Assembly (NCBI GenBank): GCA_002633025.1 | Contig: NMRB01001400.1 | Span: 63,032 to 127,031, forward strand | DNA: 64,000 bases | DNA from: Notospermus geniculatus | Taxonomy: Eukaryota > Nemertea > Pilidiophora > Heteronemertea > Lineidae | Direction of reading: 5' to 3' | Shown here: positions 58,626 through 64,000 of the stretch, in pieces | Layout: each line of letters opens with the position of its first letter | How positions within the stretch are numbered: position 1 is the first letter of the stretch | Translations under genes and position numbers: made by a program | The notes under the pieces: generated by a model | What the model saw: only the letters and a program-made list of their open reading frames with translations | The model's database searches: none | What the model was told of the DNA's origin: nothing

Positions 58626-59736
58626 GGTACATCTACATGTACACGTATACATGCATAATGACTCAACTGAGATTTAGGCACTTATGATGTAGAAAACACA
58701 ACTGGTGTGTTAGAGAACGTACTCTTTCAAAAAATCAGAAACGTCTACGGAGAAGAACTGTGTCATTTCATTTTGCATGAACAAACCACTGTGTACGACA
58801 TGTACAATGCAATGTCAATGCACGTATGTTAATGCACATAAGACACTGAGTAAACGTGCAACAAACTACATGTATGAGCTAAGTCCAACGAGCGATAAGA
58901 AATGGACACAGGGCTTTATTTTCGAATACGTCTCTGACGTCACGTCTCGCTTGTCACGTGACGATTTTTCATTTCTTAGGGGACTCAGGAGATTTCGTGT
59001 AAACTATTTATAATCAGTAGGTGCCATATCAAATACTTTTATGAAATATGGTGACATTTCTTTTGGCAGACAAATAAAGGGATTGATGGAAAATGTGTAC
59101 ATATCAAAACTGTCTTCGTGTTGTTCATAAACTAATTTGTTTTAGTTCTTCACTTGTTGCGGAGTCTGGTGATCTGATGGTCAGCCTGCAGAGGTCAAGG
59201 TCAGATACGCCTCCAGAACATCTTTGTCGAAGGAATTCTGAGGGCTGGAAGTCTGCCACTTGCTTCCCTTCGATCACTGGGACCCCCTTTGCCTGTGATG
59301 TTCTCTGACCTTGCTGTGCTCAGGCCGCGCCATCTTTCGCAGTTTTGATCAACCACTTGCAGCGAACTGAAGTTCATCATCGTTGTAGCAGTATTTCGAC
59401 AGTTCATCGGCAGCCGGGCGACAGTGTATATCGTTTGAACGGCTTGCGAGACCAGGAGAAATCACTCAACAACACCCATGACGACTGTGCTCGATGTGAG
59501 AGTCTTCGGCCACAAGGTGCCTCTGCACGGGCATCTCGACCACAGAAAACTGCGCAGTCCTTTTGCGTCATGAAAGCGTCAGCAGCGACAATCACCCGCT
59601 GATAATTGAAGATTTAATGGTTCCCAATTTCCCGCTGGGGTTTAGGCCTATGCTGTCCGTCAGACATGGAATCCCCTCCGGTTTCATGACGTCAAATTCA
59701 GCAAACGCACAACTAATCACTTGAACCAATCAGCGA
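58626..59736. repeat. 1.1-kb tandem duplication, copy A
   Basis: It starts GGTACATCTACATGTACACG and ends CCAATCAGCGA. It matches 59738-60821 almost base for base. It contains a close TGACGTCA and GTCACGTGAC pair near 58936-58961. No convincing gene inside. Confidence 0.9.
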
Positions 59737-59737
59737 N

Positions 59738-60821
59738 GGTACATCAACATGTACACGTATACATGCATAATGACTCAACTGAGATTTAGGCACTTATGAT
59801 GTAGAAAACACAACTGGTGTGTTAGAGAACTTGCTCTTTAAAAAAAATCAGAAACGTCTTCGGAGAAGAACTGTGTCATTTCATTTTGCATGAACAAACC
59901 ACTGTGTACGACATGTACAATGCAATGTCAATGAACGTATGTTAATGCACATAAGACACTGATTATTAAACGTGCAACAAACTATGAGCTAAGTCCAACG
60001 AGCGACCAGAAATGTACACAGGGTTTTTTTTCGAATACGTCTCTGACGTCACGTCTCGCTTGTCACGTGACGATTTTTCATTTCTTAGGGGACTCAGGAG
60101 ATTTCGTGTAAACTATTTATAATCAGTAGGTGCCATATCAAATACTTTTATGAAATATGGTGACATTTCTTTTGGCAGACAAATAAAGGGATTGATGGAA
60201 AATGTGTACATATCAAAACTGTCTTCGTGTTGTTCATAAACTATGTTGTTTTAGTTCTTCACTTGTTGCGGAGTCTGGTGATTTGATGGTCAGCCTGCAG
60301 AGGTCAAGGTCAGATACGCCTCCAGAACATCTTTGTCGAAGGAATTCTGAGGGCTGGAAGTGTGCCACTTGCTTCCCTTCGATCACTGGGACCCCCTTTG
60401 CCTGTGATGTTCTCTGACCTTGCTGTGCTCAGGCCGCGCCATCTTTCGCAGTTTTGATCAACCACTTGCAGCGAACTGAAGTTCATCATTGTTGTGGAGC
60501 GGTATTTCGACAGTTCATCGGCAGCCGGGCGACAGTGTAATCGTTTGAACGGCTTGCGAGACCAGGAGAAATCACTCAACAACACCCATGACGACTGTGC
60601 TCGATGTGAGAGTCTTCGGCTCGACCACAGAAAACTGCGCAGTCCTTTTGCGTCATGAAAGCGTCAGCAGCGACAATCACCCGCTGATAATTGAAGATTT
60701 AATGGTTCCCAATTTCCCGCTGGGGTTTAGGCCTATGCTGTCCGTCAGACATGGAATCCCCTCCGGTTTCATGACGTCAAATTCAGCAAACGCACAACTA
60801 ATCACTTGAACCAATCAGCGA
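59738..60821. repeat. 1.1-kb tandem duplication, copy B
   Basis: It starts GGTACATCAACATGTACACG directly after a single N at 59737, and ends CCAATCAGCGA like copy A. Relative to A it lacks about 24 bases after GAGAGTCTTCGGC and has scattered substitutions. The copies are head to tail with no intervening sequence. Confidence 0.9.
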
Positions 60822-61405
60822 CGAGGGATACTGATCTCAGTATAAGCCCCTGGCGGTGAGATCAGGAACCAATCTATGACTGTGTCTTGATATAACAGAG
60901 CGTGGCCAGCTACACCCTAAACCTTACATAAACCAAACATCATACATTTTTATGAAACGCTCTTGACTAACAGAACAAGGAAGACAAGTTCTCTACCATC
61001 AAAAACCATGGAACCGTGGACACAAATATGTCAGTTTTGGGCAAGTTGCTTCTCGCTCTGATGTTATCGCACGGAGAGCCCTTATTTTCTTGACGCAATT
61101 TCGTATCGAAGGCTTTGTTGGCTTGGCGTTAACTCACCATGAGACCCAAACATCGTCGTCACCCTTATTCGAAGGCGTTGAAGTGAAAAAGAAGATTATT
61201 ATTTCCAATATTACCGTCTATAGAACTACATGTACTAACGTCATTTTCTCCCGGTGTTACGAAAGGCTTACTTAACAGCCGACAGTCCGTAGGCCCTGAA
61301 AATAACTTAAAAGTTGGCAATCTGGGAAACGCCTTCAATAAACGAAAGGTCTCCAAGCGCTCAACATTTCGTTGGTGGTCGTTCACAGGAACAGACGATT
61401 CCAAC

Positions 61406-64000
61406 ATGGGGACCCTCAGATTTCTGATGTCGTTGTTCTTCCTGGTGTTAACTGTGGCAGCTGTTCGGGGCAAATCACTGGAAAAAGCTGCCGAGGATGA
61501 AAGTGAAATGGAAGAGGTAAGACCACGATTTACATCTTCACTCCCGTATTAAATATCACTCTCAGTGCTCGCTTTATTGTTTGGCGGACACTATAAACAG
61601 ACATGTTGTCAGTGCTCCATCGGGGATCGGTCGCGGTTGATGCCGTCAAACCTTTCTTGGTAAAGCCTTGGAGGAATTATACTGACAATTCCTCCAAGGT
61701 AAAGCCTAGGTCACAAATGCACCGGGCGCCGTACGATTTTCCCCACCCAGCGGCTTGCTGTGGATTTTTGAGACTGAAACTCAGATCTAAGCTGAATTAT
61801 GCCGAAATCGCCTCAATGGATAAGCGGAAATTAAACTAGATCAAACTGGGCACCGTAGAAATTGGCCAAAATTCTGTTTTTACTCGCCGCACGGGCCCTA
61901 AAGTGGATATGTGACCTAGGCTTGAAACCCAATTCGCAAAAGTGGGCAATGACGGGTTGGGGGCGGTGGCCCGAGAACATGCGGGTGTCGCGAGCTCGGT
62001 AGCGCGCCGCTTATAGGTGATCGGAAGAAAATAACTAGAGTTATTTTCTTGCGAAAGTAGCGGCTGAAACCCAGCTTGTCGTCTAAACGGCCCTATACTG
62101 TCCCACTTTTTTTAGGAAAGACTAAAGAACTGTTACATAAGTACTTCACCAACTAAAATCATTTCAGACCGTTAAGCGACTGATTACTCTATTGCGAGAC
62201 GGGTCCAGCGTCAATACAGAGGGTAATCCCCATGGGAAAGACCACAAGGAAGAAAAGAACCCAGGTCCCCAATCTAACGTCCATAACAACAGAAAGAAAA
62301 CTAAACTGGAGGATATCAAGGAGAAAATTGAAAAGATGGAGAAATACCTGAGAAACGAAGGTCTTCCGATCCCAGAGGAACGCCCCGCGGTCGGTGAGAG
62401 TGAGGAGGAAAGGGCAGTCAAACGGATGGTACAACTGGTTAATGAGATCAGGAAAGATGAAGATACTGTTTTCATTGACAATGGCAAGGCTCACAAGGTA
62501 CGTAGTTTTGATCATGTCCTCTGCCGGTCTGTGTCAGTATTGCTTGGTTTATTCTCATTTCGCCCTCCCCCTGAAGAACCCTGACAAACCTAGTACTCAG
62601 GTTCCACAAGGGACGGCCAGTCATTGGCAGACTGTCACTTGGACGCTATCTCGGTGTGCCTCCACTGAAAGCCAGAGGTTGAATACAGTGGCGCCACCAA
62701 AAACGCCGGTAGTCTATCGTGTTCTGGAGGTACTTTGAAGGGCGTAAAAACATTTCTGGACGGAAGGCAATCGGCCCCAAATTTATGTATTATGAATGAT
62801 TTCTTGTGAATAGAACAGTCAATCGCCTATCTCAAGTGGAACATCATAGAACCATCCCACGGTTCTAATGGTAACTCGACGTTCTATTTTCAATATTTCA
62901 GCCTCACGCTACACGTTTGGGTGAAGCTCTCACCGAGGCCGAACTTGGCGAAGATGCACTTTATACGGAAGAGCAGCTGGCAGCAATGAAATCTGAATCA
63001 GGCATGGTAAGCTATTTAGTGGAAAGAAGATGCAATTAATATAGGGTCTTTATGACATGCTTTACTGTTTTGAGTTCTTTGTTTATTCACGGTGTCATGT
63101 AATACATAGTTAGAATAGGATTCAAATAGTCTATTGTCATTTTTACTTTTCTGTTACAGGATAAACGTCGGATTATTAAGGTCTTGTCCTGGCCAGACAA
63201 GGTCCTTCCGTACAGGTTCGATAGTACATTCTGTAAGTGTATTTCCGTTCACTTTTCCTTCACGCATTCTCTGTTTCACTACCCCTACCCCTGCCCCCAG
63301 GTATAGTAAGCTATTCATAGTGGTGTAACGTTTTCTAGTGTTCCCCATATCTCGGTGTCACTACGCAAACAATGGACAACTAGAGACCACGACTTTTCAA
63401 TAGGGGAACACAACGAAATCTGTCGATCTCGTTTGAGAGTGTTCCCCATACAACGAGGGGAAACTCTGAGAAACGGGAACATTGAGACACTTTACACTGC
63501 ACATGAAATAATTCGATAACTCTTTCCTTAAGCTCCTCTGTATTGAAATTTGCTGTATTTTCAAAAGTGTTAATAGAATGCAGGTAGAGGCCCCAGTCTT
63601 GTGAAGGTCACCAATATGTTTGCCTGATATACTTCAGAGAATCCAGACCTGCTTTCAGCACATATCTAAAAAACTGCAGGCAGAGCTCTATATATTCAGA
63701 TAGAACACGGTACATCACACTAACGTTGGCAAACGTAAACATTCTGTGAATTGAATACAGTGTGGTTTTAACTTCTTTTTCAGCTGACCCGTCTCTCCAA
63801 CAACAACTCAGGGAAGCCATGAACATTTGGGAGACAGTGGCATGTGTCAGATTTCGACAAATTGGCGCAAATGAACAGCTACCGAAATATCATCTGAGGA
63901 TTCGAAATGGCGGTGGATGTTCTTCATACCTCGGCCGGGTCAATATCAACGGAGGACAGCCTGTGACCCTGGCCAAGGGATGTTTTTGGGTCAGTAAAAT
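61406..64000 (+). CDS. Astacin-family (M12A) secreted metalloprotease, 5' part, five exons
   Basis: Exons read from the sequence: 61406-61516, 62168-62497, 62902-63006, 63160-63232 and 63784 to about 63989, where the window ends. Each junction has GT/AG borders (GTAAGA, GTACGT, GTAAGC, GTAAGT donors) and the frame is kept across them. Exon 1 encodes a signal peptide (hydrophobic core FLMSLFFLVLTVAAV after MGTLR). Exon 2 is a lysine/glutamate-rich propeptide with a coiled-coil-like EKIEKMEKYL stretch. Exon 3 carries LGEDALYTEEQ, a possible degenerate form of the astacin FxGD inhibitory segment. Exons 4-5 begin the catalytic domain: a WPDKVLPYRF start, AMNIWETVACVRF with the first conserved cysteine, and GGGCSSYLGR. 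The HExxHxxGxxH zinc site lies beyond the edge. Astacins are extracellular zinc endopeptidases activated by propeptide removal; the substrate cannot be inferred. Confidence 0.88.
63322..63498. mobile_element. MITE family B, copy 3, inside an astacin intron
   Basis: 177 bp from GGTGTAACGTTTTCTAGTGT to GGGAACATTGAGACACTTTA followed by CACT. It lies within the intron between astacin exons 4 and 5 (63233-63783), well clear of both splice sites. Confidence 0.65.

Noticed and set aside
62192-62584. Continuous 130-codon frame
   Set aside because: It is the astacin exon 2 reading through a GTACGT donor at 62498 into the intron; the true coding part is 62168-62497.

Overview
The window reads as nuclear DNA from an animal, most likely a marine invertebrate. 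The evidence is spliceosomal introns with GT/AG borders and polypyrimidine tracts, a metazoan-type tRNA-Gly body, a CR1/Jockey-like LINE fragment, many small TA-flanked foldback elements, and a secreted astacin gene with introns. I cannot name the species. The DNA is AT-leaning and gene-poor, with many miniature inverted-repeat elements (MITEs), minisatellites and recent segmental duplications. A few isolated N characters sit at or near repeat boundaries, so some duplications may be assembly artefacts.

Layout. 1-8.3 kb: mostly unannotatable, with a tandem array carrying eight TACGTCA sites (1.88-2.2 kb), foldback elements and one possible membrane-protein exon (5.8 kb). 8.28-12.5 kb: a direct duplication of about 1.7 kb whose left border is a TA-flanked MITE; the copies differ by three small transposon-like insertions. 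13.9-15.4 kb: a decayed LINE fragment, then three tRNA-Gly genes on the minus strand (anticodons CCC, UCC, CCC) in a 283-bp tandem array, one spacer holding a foldback insertion. 15.9-31.2 kb: MITEs, a 70-bp tandem repeat, a 31-bp minisatellite (28.5-29.45 kb), one well-formed orphan exon at 24.5 kb, and otherwise nothing I can support.

31.25-45.6 kb: the centrepiece, a single uninterrupted 13.9-kb open reading frame for a 4,636-residue soluble repeat protein. It alternates acidic Pro/Glu/Val/Lys-rich segments with about 28 basic, His/Lys/Phe-rich cores (KFKLPSFHFG type). It ends in a compact, non-repetitive domain of about 175 residues that I do not recognise. The design resembles AHNAK/desmoyokin-like giants and the MARCKS effector segment, but it has no recognisable N-terminal PDZ domain.

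45.6-61.4 kb: more MITEs (48.4, 51.4, 53.3, 54.7, 56.7, 58.3 kb), two decayed hammerhead-like motifs (50.2 and 58.07 kb), weak exon candidates, and a 1.1-kb head-to-tail duplication with an N exactly at its junction. 61.4-64 kb: the 5' five exons of an astacin-family (M12A) secreted metalloprotease: signal peptide, propeptide and the start of the catalytic domain. The gene runs off the window before the zinc-binding motif.

The two clear protein genes look independent. Nothing in the sequence ties the giant repeat protein to the protease functionally.
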